From: a virus
Strand: one strand, 5' to 3'
Length of the DNA stretch: 23,330 bases
IMG/VR virus record: IMGVR_UViG_3300047440_000577
Span: 1 to 23,330 of that record
The position numbers and the translations under genes are program-made. Shown one piece after another: positions 7,594-14,924 of the stretch (its first letter is position 1; every line of letters begins with the position of its first letter). The notes under the pieces were generated by a model, which made no database searches, was not told the DNA's origin, and was given only the letters and a program-made list of their open reading frames with translations.

Positions 7594-9543
7594 ATGCTGA
7601 AGAGGGCCTATAGCCTTCTCACGATCAAAAGCGTCGACGCCGAACAGCGCATCCTGACGGGCATTGCGACGACGCCCTCAACCGATTCCTACGGTGATGT
7701 CGTCGAGCCCGACGGCGCCGAATACAAGCTCCCGCTTCCGTTGCTCTGGCAGCACGACTCCCGATCGCCCATTGGCGAGGTCTTCGCGGCGAAGACGACC
7801 AGCGAGGGGATCGAAGTCAAAGCGCGGATCATGAAGACCGATACGCCTGGCACGGTCAAAACGCGCCTGGATGATGCGTGGGAAAGCCTCAAGCTCGGCC
7901 TGGTCAAGGGTCTGTCGATTGGCTTTCGTTCCATTGAAGAGAGCTACGACAAGACGACCGGCGGCTTCCATTTCATCAAATGGGCGTGGCACGAACTGAG
8001 CTGCGTCACGATTCCCGCCAACAGCGACTGCACGATTCAAATGATCCGCGCCGCGTCAGGCGCGCCACCCATCAACCCTGCCGGCGTTTCGGCTTCATCG
8101 CGTGGCGTCAAGCTGCGCACGGAACGCCCCATGAAGAAAAGTTACGCGGACATGATTGCCGACTGCGTCGCGGCGCGGAAGGAAAAGACCGACAAGATCG
8201 ATGCGCTCCTGACAAAGTCCGGCGACGCCGGCGTCACCCTCGATGAAACCGAAGCCGAACAGCACGACACCCTCGCGGCCGAAGTAACCGAGATCGACAA
8301 GCAGCTCGTTCGGTATCGGGCCGCCGAAGCGCGTGACAAGTCCGCCAGCCTGGCGGCGCGACCCGGTGGAGGATTGGAAGCCTCCCATGGCGCCTCGATC
8401 ACCATCGCCGATCCGATCAAGCAGCTCCCGCCCGGCATCATGTTCGCGCGCTATGCGATGTGCATGGCGATGGGTCGAGGGAACGAGTACACCGCCATCC
8501 AGATCGCCAAAGACAACTACGGCGATAACGCCAACGCGATCGTGAAGTTGATCGAACTGCAGCAGAAAACCGCTGTGGGCGCGGCGAACGCTCAGACAGC
8601 TGGATGGGCCTCGGAACTCGTCCCGTACAACCTGATGGACGACTTCATCACGTATCTCCGGCCGCGGACGATTCTTGGCAAGTTTGGGACGACCATGAAC
8701 GGCGTGACCTACCCGAGTTTGCGCCGGGTGCCGTTCAACACCCGCGTCTCCGGCTTCAACGCGGGGACGACGGCGAACTGGGTGGGAGAAGGGTTGCCGA
8801 TCCTGCTCTCCAAGGCGACCAGCTTCACGACCTCTCTGACGTGGTCGAAGATCGGTGCGTTGGTCGGGTTGACCAAAGAAGAGATGCGGTTCAGCAATCC
8901 GAGTGCTGAATCCAAGGTCCGCGACGACATTTCCGCATCCGTGGTCACGAAGCAGGACAAGGACTTCATCGACCCCTCGAAGGCGGCTTCAGCCAACGTC
9001 TCGCCGGCCTCGGTCACATATCAGACCGTCCCGGTTCTGACCACGGGCACGACCGCGACGCAGTTCCGCACAGATTTCGCCACGCTGCTGGCGACCTTTG
9101 CGACGGCGCTGCTCTCGCCCGAAGACATTGTGATCATCATGTCGACGGGGCAGGCGCTCAACATTTCGTTGATGCTGAGTTCGCTCGGTGTGCCGTTCTT
9201 CCCGGCGCTCACGATGCAAGGCGGCTACTTGCTCGGGTTCCCCGTGATTACCACGACGGCGATGACTTCGATCGGATCGCCGGTCAGCGAAATCATGGTC
9301 GCCGTGAAAGCGGGAGAAATCTACCTCGCGGATGACGGCGTGGTCACGATTGACGCCAGCGATCAGGCGTCGGTCGAAATGGTGGACAGCTCGTCGCAGA
9401 CCGGCATCGTCGGCACAGGCGCCAGCCTGGTGTCGGCCTTTCAGTCGGGTCTGTTGTTCCTGAAGGCGACGCGCGAGATCAACTGGAAGCTCCGCCGCAC
9501 AGGCGCGGCGCGCTACATCTACAACGTCGCCTATAAGGCGTAG
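7594..9543 (+). CDS. Prohead protease-major capsid protein fusion (S78 protease plus HK97 fold)
   Basis: This 649-residue open frame combines two head proteins. Residues 1 to about 160 are an S78-type prohead protease: LLWQHDSRSPIGEV with H54, GLSIGF with S108, and HELSCVTIPAN (133-143). From about residue 180, MKKSYADMIADC starts a charged helical segment like the capsid delta domain. The HK97-fold capsid follows, with TAGWASELVP, the YLRPRTILGKFG region, SWxKIGAL-like strands, FPVITTTAMT and a C-terminal LKATREINWKLRR. In most HK97-like phages these are separate genes. An in-frame ATG at 8131 (residue 180) preceded by GGA could also make capsid protein alone (470 residues). The ATG at 7594 abuts the inverted repeat. 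Confidence 0.9.
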   Translation: MLKRAYSLLTIKSVDAEQRILTGIATTPSTDSYGDVVEPDGAEYKLPLPLLWQHDSRSPIGEVFAAKTTSEGIEVKARIMKTDTPGTVKTRLDDAWESLKLGLVKGLSIGFRSIEESYDKTTGGFHFIKWAWHELSCVTIPANSDCTIQMIRAASGAPPINPAGVSASSRGVKLRTERPMKKSYADMIADCVAARKEKTDKIDALLTKSGDAGVTLDETEAEQHDTLAAEVTEIDKQLVRYRAAEARDKSASLAARPGGGLEASHGASITIADPIKQLPPGIMFARYAMCMAMGRGNEYTAIQIAKDNYGDNANAIVKLIELQQKTAVGAANAQTAGWASELVPYNLMDDFITYLRPRTILGKFGTTMNGVTYPSLRRVPFNTRVSGFNAGTTANWVGEGLPILLSKATSFTTSLTWSKIGALVGLTKEEMRFSNPSAESKVRDDISASVVTKQDKDFIDPSKAASANVSPASVTYQTVPVLTTGTTATQFRTDFATLLATFATALLSPEDIVIIMSTGQALNISLMLSSLGVPFFPALTMQGGYLLGFPVITTTAMTSIGSPVSEIMVAVKAGEIYLADDGVVTIDASDQASVEMVDSSSQTGIVGTGASLVSAFQSGLLFLKATREINWKLRRTGAARYIYNVAYKA

Positions 9544-9558
9544 TTCGGTTCTCCACAT

Positions 9559-9595
9559 GGAGGCGAGCTCGGCCGCGTTCGGCTGGGCCGCCTCC
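9559..9595 (+). terminator. Stem-loop after the capsid gene
   Basis: GGAGGC (9559-9564) can pair with GCCTCC (9590-9595) around a GC-rich loop with further internal pairing potential. No T-run follows, so it is not a textbook intrinsic terminator. It lies in the 81-base gap after the capsid stop and before a gene with its own ribosome binding site, a place where an attenuator or 3'-end stabiliser would separate high capsid output from lower portal output. Confidence 0.4.
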
Positions 9596-9624
9596 GTCAC
9601 TCGTCCCTGCGTTAAGGGAGTCCG

Positions 9625-9828
9625 ATGGCCTTCGACAATTTCACGATTCATCACTACCGCGTCCTCACCGATACGCCTGATGGGCATCGTCCTGGCGCCA
9701 TCATCGAACTGACCGAAGACGCCGGCAATATTCTGGCGTCGGTCGGTTGTGTGGAACGCCTGCCTGACGATGCAAACCCACAGAAAGGCACCTATAAACG
9801 CCGCGATCTGACGGCTGAGAAGCGATGA
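9625..9828 (+). CDS. Small phage protein between capsid and portal
   Basis: This 67-residue protein includes the stretch PGAIIELTEDAGNILASVGCVERL. The pattern G-x-hydrophobic-E-L-x-x-x-x-A-x-x-hydrophobic-G-x-V-E occurs in many short phage proteins of unknown function encoded in structural modules; they resemble small beta-alpha domains. AAGGGAG at 9614-9620 precedes the ATG at 9625 by 4 bases. Its stop overlaps the portal start in ATGA, so it is translated with the portal. Possible roles are head decoration or assembly; nothing in the sequence proves either. Confidence 0.75.
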   Translation: MAFDNFTIHHYRVLTDTPDGHRPGAIIELTEDAGNILASVGCVERLPDDANPQKGTYKRRDLTAEKR

Positions 9829-11255
9829 AGATTCAGATCGGTCGGTTCGTGCTCGACACCAAAGGCAGCGCATCGGCGGCGCTCGGTGACGGGATTACCC
9901 ACATTCCGGCGAGTAGTGCAGGGTGGTGGCCGATCCTGCGCGAGAGTTTCGCCGGCGCGTGGCAGCGAGGAGTCGCTGTACCCGTGGAAGACGCCCTGGC
10001 CCATCCCACCTATTGGGCCTGCGTCACCTTGATCGCGGGCGACGTGGCGAAGATCCGCCCGAAGCTCGTCGAGGAAGTTGACGGGATCGATGTCGAAGTC
10101 GAGCGCGCGTCACCGTATGCGCCTGTGCTCGATCGACCGAACCACTATCAGAACCGCATTCAGTTTTTTACCTACTGGATGATGTCCAAATTGATGCGCG
10201 GGAATGCGTACGCGCTGAAGGCGCGCGACAGCCGCGGCATCGTGACGGATCTCTATCTGCTCGATCCGTTGCGCGTGCGTCCGCTCGTCGGGCCGAGCGG
10301 CCAGGTGTACTACGCCTGCCAACAGGATCTGCTCGCGGATCTCACCGAAGCCTCGATCGTCATTCCGGCGCGAGAGATTATTCACGACATCGGCTTTGCG
10401 CCCTATCACCCTCTCTGTGGCTTCTCACCCGTCTATGCCTGCGGGCATGCCGCGATGCAAGCGCTGACGATCAATAGGAACGCCACGAAGCTTTTTAATA
10501 ACGGATTCCATCCCGGCGGCATTCTCAGCGCGCCTGGCCAAATCAGCGAGACGACCGTCACGCGATTGGAGAAGTACTGGAACGAAAACTATGGCGGTCC
10601 CGAAAACGCGGGCAAGTTGGCGGTCGTCGGCGACGGGATGAAGTTCGATCAGCCGGCCGTGATGTCAGCCGTCGACGCGGAAATCATCGACCAGTTGAAG
10701 TGGGACGACGAAAAGATCTGCGCGGTCCACCATGTCCCGCCCTACAAAGTCGCGGTTGGTCCGCTGCCGTCCTATAACAACGTCGAAGCCTTGGGCCAGG
10801 ACTATTACGGCCAAGCGCTCCAGTACTACTTTGAATCGATCGAGCTCTGTCTGACGGAAGGGCTCGAACTCGGGAGCGTGAAACGACCTGATGGTGGCGT
10901 CGGCTACGAGGTGGAGTTCTGCATCGAAGAACTCGATCGCATGGATTCCGTGCAGCGGATGGACGTGGCCACCAAGAGCGTCGTCGGCGGCGTGCGCAAA
11001 CCGAATGAGGCCCGCGCGATGTTCAACCTGCCGCCGGTCCCTGGCGGTGACCAGGTGTATCTGCAGAAGCAGAACTGGCCACTCGAAAAATTGGGCAGCG
11101 ACAACGTGAAGCCCGCGAAGACGGCGACAGCGCCACAACCGCCCGCAGCGCTTCCTGAACCTGCCAAGGCGATCGATTTCGATTTCGATCTCTTCGATTT
11201 GGCGCTTGATTTTGACCACGACTTTTTCGATCGGGCCGTTGAAGCATCTTTATGA
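9825..11255 (+). CDS. Portal protein, HK97 gp3-like
   Basis: This 476-residue protein should form the twelve-subunit ring at one capsid vertex through which DNA passes and onto which the connector docks. Family features include an early PTYWACVTLIAGDVAKI (61-77), MRGNAYALKARD (124-135), a KWDDEKICAVHHVPPY block (292-307) and KPNEARAMFNLPPVPGGDQ (392-410), which is strongly diagnostic for phage_portal (PF04860). An odd tail follows: a proline/alanine linker, then a run of alternating acidic and aromatic residues (450-470). The gene starts in ATGA overlap with the small upstream gene and ends overlapping the collagen-like gene. It lies downstream of the capsid gene, the reverse of the usual order. 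Confidence 0.93.
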   Translation: MKIQIGRFVLDTKGSASAALGDGITHIPASSAGWWPILRESFAGAWQRGVAVPVEDALAHPTYWACVTLIAGDVAKIRPKLVEEVDGIDVEVERASPYAPVLDRPNHYQNRIQFFTYWMMSKLMRGNAYALKARDSRGIVTDLYLLDPLRVRPLVGPSGQVYYACQQDLLADLTEASIVIPAREIIHDIGFAPYHPLCGFSPVYACGHAAMQALTINRNATKLFNNGFHPGGILSAPGQISETTVTRLEKYWNENYGGPENAGKLAVVGDGMKFDQPAVMSAVDAEIIDQLKWDDEKICAVHHVPPYKVAVGPLPSYNNVEALGQDYYGQALQYYFESIELCLTEGLELGSVKRPDGGVGYEVEFCIEELDRMDSVQRMDVATKSVVGGVRKPNEARAMFNLPPVPGGDQVYLQKQNWPLEKLGSDNVKPAKTATAPQPPAALPEPAKAIDFDFDLFDLALDFDHDFFDRAVEASL

Positions 11256-12064
11256 AAGTTGAATCCGCAAAGGATCGATTCGAGCTTCAGCTTGCTGAAA
11301 CGGTATTGCGTGCGATCAAGCGAGCGACCGCGCCTTTACTCGAGCGCATCGCGGTACTCGAGGCGCGTGCGCCCATTCCGGGGCCAGCTGGCAAGGACGG
11401 TCAGGATGCGACGTCCATTGATAGGGAACAACTGAAATTCGAGATCGATCAATGGATTGCGCCGAAGGTCATGAGGGAAATCGAGGCCGCCATCGCCGCC
11501 ATTGATAAACCCAAAGATGGTCGCGACGGCATCGATGGCAAAGATGCGCCGGTGGTGGATCTCGACGATCTCGCGATCCGCGCCGCGGCGCTCGTGCCGG
11601 GAGCGAAGGATGGGGCCGACGGGAAAGATGGCCGTGATGGACAACAAGGCGTGCCAGGGGTGCCTGGCCGAGACGGCGCGGCCGGCGAGCGTGGCGAGAA
11701 AGGTCTCGATGGGTCCGCTGGCCGAGATGGCACGTTGCAAGGTGCGAGCCTCAAGCAACTCGACGATCGGACTTGGCAGATCCTCAGAACAGACGGGTCG
11801 ATTTTAGGCGAGATGAAATCGTCGGCAATGGTCTACCGAGGCATCTATCGATCAGGGGATGCCTACGAAAAAGGCGACGTCGTCACGCGCGATGGGTCGC
11901 TCTGGGTTGCTCGCGAAGACACGCTGATGACGCCTGGCCAAGGCGCAACACCATGGCAATTGGCGGCAAAAGCAGGCCGAGATGGACGCGAAGGAAAGCC
12001 AGGTGCGCAAGGGTTGAACGGCGCGAAGGGTGAGCGCGGCGAGGCCGGGAGGAACTTTTCGTGA
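11252..12064 (+). CDS. Collagen-like structural protein with carbohydrate-binding-like module
   Basis: This 270-residue protein starts with a helical segment (1-40, likely coiled coil). It has short Gly-X-Y pieces near 45-52, a longer collagen-like block (about 120-164, GRDG/GERG/GEKG triplets), a middle module (194-240) and a second Gly-X-Y block (242-267). The middle module has the spacing of CBM5/12-like folds: YRGIYRSGDAYEKGDVV, then GSLWVA, then PGQGATPWQLA. Similar portal-adjacent proteins occur in other phages. A trimeric fibre or head appendage that binds a surface glycan is likely. It overlaps portal and the second island by four bases at each end. It is a prime candidate substrate for the adjacent sugar enzymes. 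Confidence 0.85.
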   Translation: MKVESAKDRFELQLAETVLRAIKRATAPLLERIAVLEARAPIPGPAGKDGQDATSIDREQLKFEIDQWIAPKVMREIEAAIAAIDKPKDGRDGIDGKDAPVVDLDDLAIRAAALVPGAKDGADGKDGRDGQQGVPGVPGRDGAAGERGEKGLDGSAGRDGTLQGASLKQLDDRTWQILRTDGSILGEMKSSAMVYRGIYRSGDAYEKGDVVTRDGSLWVAREDTLMTPGQGATPWQLAAKAGRDGREGKPGAQGLNGAKGERGEAGRNFS

Positions 12065-12678
12065 TCTCAGTGCCGAAGCTCTGGCCCGGCGAGACATTCG
12101 TCCTCATCGGTGGCGGGCCCAGTCTCACGCCGGCCGATGTCGACGCCGTCCGTGGCCTGGCGCGCGTGATTGCGATCAACGACGCCTACCGACTGGCGCC
12201 GTGGGCCGACGTGCTCTATGCCTGCGATCAGAAATGGTGGACCTGGCATAAGGGCGTGCCAAGTTTCACGGGTCCGAAATATTCAGTCGCCGCATCCGAT
12301 CCGGTGACATGGCCCGGGGTTCAGGTTCTGGAGAACACCGGCTTTGACGGGTTGGAGCTCGAGCCGACTGGCCTGCGGACTGGCAGGAACAGCGGGTTTC
12401 AGGCAATCAACTTGGCCGTGCATTTGGGCGCCAGTCGAATCCTCTTACTCGGGTACGACATGTGTCCTGACGGCACGCAGGAGCATTGGTTCGGTGAGCA
12501 TCCAGATTGCCAGCCATCGCCATACCCGGAGATGCGCGAGCTGCTAGAGACGCTCGTCGCCCCATTGGCCGAACTCGGCATCACGGTGATCAACTGTTCC
12601 AGGCGGACGGCACTGACCGCGTTTCCCTGCGTCCCACTCGAGCAGGAACTCGCGCGCCTACAGGAGCGTGCCGCGTGA
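12061..12678 (+). CDS. DUF115/MptE-like Rossmann-fold protein
   Basis: This 205-residue protein has FVLIGGGPSLTPADVDA near the start (13-29), a NDAYRLAPWADVLYACDQKWW segment (40-60) and LLLGYDM (128-134). These match the DUF115 group, which includes the MAF-type flagellin glycosylation proteins and archaeal MptE. Phage copies are common and are sometimes labelled norphogenetic protein. A role in transferring or activating a sugar is plausible but not proven, and only the core domain is present. It begins with GTG overlapping the collagen-like stop (GTGA) and opens the second island. No membrane segment is visible. Confidence 0.75.
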   Translation: MISVPKLWPGETFVLIGGGPSLTPADVDAVRGLARVIAINDAYRLAPWADVLYACDQKWWTWHKGVPSFTGPKYSVAASDPVTWPGVQVLENTGFDGLELEPTGLRTGRNSGFQAINLAVHLGASRILLLGYDMCPDGTQEHWFGEHPDCQPSPYPEMRELLETLVAPLAELGITVINCSRRTALTAFPCVPLEQELARLQERAA

Positions 12679-13409
12679 TCAAACTGTTCTGCTGCTTCTA
12701 CAACGAAGCGGTCTTGATCCCGTTCTTTCTGAGTCACTACCACTACGTCGACACGATTCTCGCGTTCGTGACGCCATCGACCGACGCGACGCGCGAGTTG
12801 CTGGCGGCCGACGCCCGCGTGACGATTGTGGATTGCGAGATGCCGAGCGGGATCGATGACGATCTGAAGGCAAGCGCCCTGAACGAGGCGATCAAGCTGA
12901 CTGATCGGATGCACGACTGGCACATTGTCGTGGATGCGGACGAGTTCATCTGGCCACCCGATGATCCCACCGGCGCGACGGCGAAATCGTATCTCGAGAC
13001 CGTGCCGCCGCAGGACGTCGCGCTGCCAGGCTGGTTGAACCAAATTTATCGACATGCGGATGACGCAGATCTGGATATCACGCAAACGCCTGTTGTGCTG
13101 CAACGTCGTCATGGCCATCTGTTTGGCTCGAAGCCGAGTGTGATGCGCTCAAATCGCGGCCTGCAGCTCGTGCCTGGGAATCACTACTTCATCAACCGCG
13201 AGGCCTGTTCGGAGACCCATCGGTTCGATGGCGCGCACTGGCAGAACGCCGATCCGTCGTTTGCCGTGACGCGCCGCGTCCGCGATCGGGCCCAACGGAT
13301 CAGCCCATCGAATCGGCTCCGTCACCACGGCACGCATCATTGGGGCGCCACAGCGGCTGTCGTGGAAGAGGAGCTGGCGAGTCATCGCTATGACCCCGTT
13401 GTCTTCTAA
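12675..13409 (+). CDS. Glycosyltransferase, GT2/GT92-like (Glyco_tranf_2_4)
   Basis: This 244-residue protein opens IKLFCCFYNEAVLIPFFLSH. The YNEA-x-x-[IL]-x-x-F block (9-18) is typical of PF13704-like transferases. STDAT (35-39) follows, and the acidic active-site motif is HIVVDADEFIW (83-93). The later HHGTHHWG region is histidine-rich and may help bind the acceptor. The GTG start overlaps the previous stop (GTGA). Its end overlaps the next gene by 20 bases. It is soluble by appearance. The family assignment is good; the sugar is unknown. Confidence 0.85.
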   Translation: MIKLFCCFYNEAVLIPFFLSHYHYVDTILAFVTPSTDATRELLAADARVTIVDCEMPSGIDDDLKASALNEAIKLTDRMHDWHIVVDADEFIWPPDDPTGATAKSYLETVPPQDVALPGWLNQIYRHADDADLDITQTPVVLQRRHGHLFGSKPSVMRSNRGLQLVPGNHYFINREACSETHRFDGAHWQNADPSFAVTRRVRDRAQRISPSNRLRHHGTHHWGATAAVVEEELASHRYDPVVF

Positions 13410-14307
13410 GCCGCGCGTCTTCGGCATCGACTATCAATTCCTGTCGTGTGGGAATGTGTTTACGCAGGGCCTCGTCCATGCTGCGGCCGATCTCGGGATC
13501 GAGTACGTGCACGCGGATTGGAGCGAGCCGCGCCTGAACGATCGCATCGCGCAGTTCGCGCCGGACCTGATGTTCCTGGTGCATGGCCGTCGCTTCGCCT
13601 ATCAGTGGCGCCAGGTCGCGCGATCGGCCGTGTGGCTCTTGGATGAGCCGTACGAAGTGGACGATACGAGCGCCTGGTCCGGACGGTTCGACCATGTCTT
13701 TGTGAGCGATCCGTCGACGCTTGATCGGCACCAGCACGCCACGTACCTGCCGGTGTGTTACGACCCTCATGTGCACCGTCCAAGCGATGGCCCGCGCCCG
13801 CATGCGGTGGGGTTTATCGGAGGGGGGAACGGCACGCGTGATCGTTACCTGACCGGGTTAGCGCGTGCCGGACTCCTCAGTTATGTCGTCGGGGGTGCTT
13901 GGAACGATCCGGACGTCAATCGGCTCTGCCTGGCTGGCAACATCCAGCCCAGTCAAACGGCTGCGCTCTATCAGCAAACACGGATCGTGCTGAATGTCTT
14001 TCGAGAAGTCCATCACTTCAACCGTGACGGCATTCCTGCGACGTCGCTGAATCCTCGGGTCTATGAAGCGCTCGCCTGCGGGGCCCTGGTTGTCAGTGAA
14101 TGGCGGCCGGAGGTGGATCGCGTCGTCCCGGAGCTGCCAACGTTCCGATCCGAGCAGGAATGCATCGACTTGATCGCGGGCTTGATCGCCGAGCCGGATC
14201 GCGCCGAAGCCATCCGTTTGCAATGCGCGGCACGACTCAAGGATCACACGTACGCGAATCGATTGCAGACCGTCCTGGCCACAGTGGGATCGGCGGTGGC
14301 CGCATGA
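13390..14307 (+). CDS. CgeB-like GT-B glycosyltransferase
   Basis: This 305-residue protein has two Rossmann-like halves. The C-terminal half carries GFIGGGNGTRDRYL (141-154), LYQQTRIVLNVF (193-204) and LNPRVYEALACGALVVSEW (220-238), the donor-binding signature of Glyco_trans_1_2/CgeB-like enzymes. The E in the RVYEALACG motif is the conserved nucleotide-sugar contact in this class. It is the only clear GT-B enzyme in the window, so the two islands use both major glycosyltransferase folds. The ATG at 13390 overlaps the preceding gene by 20 bases, the longest overlap in the second island. Confidence 0.85.
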   Translation: MTPLSSKPRVFGIDYQFLSCGNVFTQGLVHAAADLGIEYVHADWSEPRLNDRIAQFAPDLMFLVHGRRFAYQWRQVARSAVWLLDEPYEVDDTSAWSGRFDHVFVSDPSTLDRHQHATYLPVCYDPHVHRPSDGPRPHAVGFIGGGNGTRDRYLTGLARAGLLSYVVGGAWNDPDVNRLCLAGNIQPSQTAALYQQTRIVLNVFREVHHFNRDGIPATSLNPRVYEALACGALVVSEWRPEVDRVVPELPTFRSEQECIDLIAGLIAEPDRAEAIRLQCAARLKDHTYANRLQTVLATVGSAVAA

Positions 14308-14924
14308 CCCCGCGCGTCTCCATCGTCACGACGGTGTACGACCGCGTCGCCTGTCTGCGCCGGTGCATACGCTCGGTCCAGAAACTGCAGTATCGCGACT
14401 TCGAACACCTGATCGTCTCAGATGCGCCGCCTGACCATGTGCTCTCAGAGATTGCCCAGGTGTGCGCCGACGCCGGAGTCCGGCATCTGAACTTGCCGGC
14501 CCGCACCAACGATTGGGGGATTTCTCCCGCGATGGCTGGCTTACGTGCCAGCGTCGGTGAATTCGTCTGCTTCCTCAGTGACGACAACGCTTACCTGCCG
14601 CATCACTTCGCGGCGTTGATCGCGGCCTACGATGCCGATCCCGATCTCGGCTTCGTCTACAGCTCGTGTCTCTATGCGGGCCGCCGCGAGCTCAGACACT
14701 GCCCGCCGGTCGGCGCCGGAATCGATCTTGGCCAGCCCCTCTTCCGTCGGTCCGTGCTCAAGGAACAGTTCGGAGACGAGCTGCCCTGTCGCGGTGTTTT
14801 CTCCTGGGATTGGGAATTGATCTGGCGGCTGATGGCCGCCAACGTTCGCTGGCAGCATATCGATGACCTGAGCTTTGTCTTTCGCCTCGAAGCGTATCCG
14901 ACGTTGATGGCGGTGCTGGCGTGA
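14304..14924 (+). CDS. GT2-family glycosyltransferase
   Basis: This 206-residue protein begins with a textbook GT2 start, RVSIVTTVYDRVACLRRCI (4-22), has TNDWGISPAM in the middle (68-77) and VCFLSDDNAYLP as the acidic motif (88-99). FSWDWELIWRLM near the C-terminus resembles the ED/WE-x-x-x-R helix of the family. It is soluble. Start and stop overlap its neighbours in ATGA and GTGA, so this last island gene is directly coupled to the head-tail connector gene. It shares the NDWG element with the GT2 at 6772-7332. Confidence 0.88.
   Translation: MTPRVSIVTTVYDRVACLRRCIRSVQKLQYRDFEHLIVSDAPPDHVLSEIAQVCADAGVRHLNLPARTNDWGISPAMAGLRASVGEFVCFLSDDNAYLPHHFAALIAAYDADPDLGFVYSSCLYAGRRELRHCPPVGAGIDLGQPLFRRSVLKEQFGDELPCRGVFSWDWELIWRLMAANVRWQHIDDLSFVFRLEAYPTLMAVLA

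Noticed and set aside
8989-9873. 294-residue minus-strand open frame across the capsid end and the following gap
   Set aside because: It is opposite the HK97-fold capsid and the small downstream gene, is arginine-rich like a shadow frame, and has no ribosome binding site or domain.
12399-13118. 239-residue minus-strand open frame in the second island
   Set aside because: It is antisense to two convincing genes (DUF115-like and GT2/GT92-like) and has no motif of its own.
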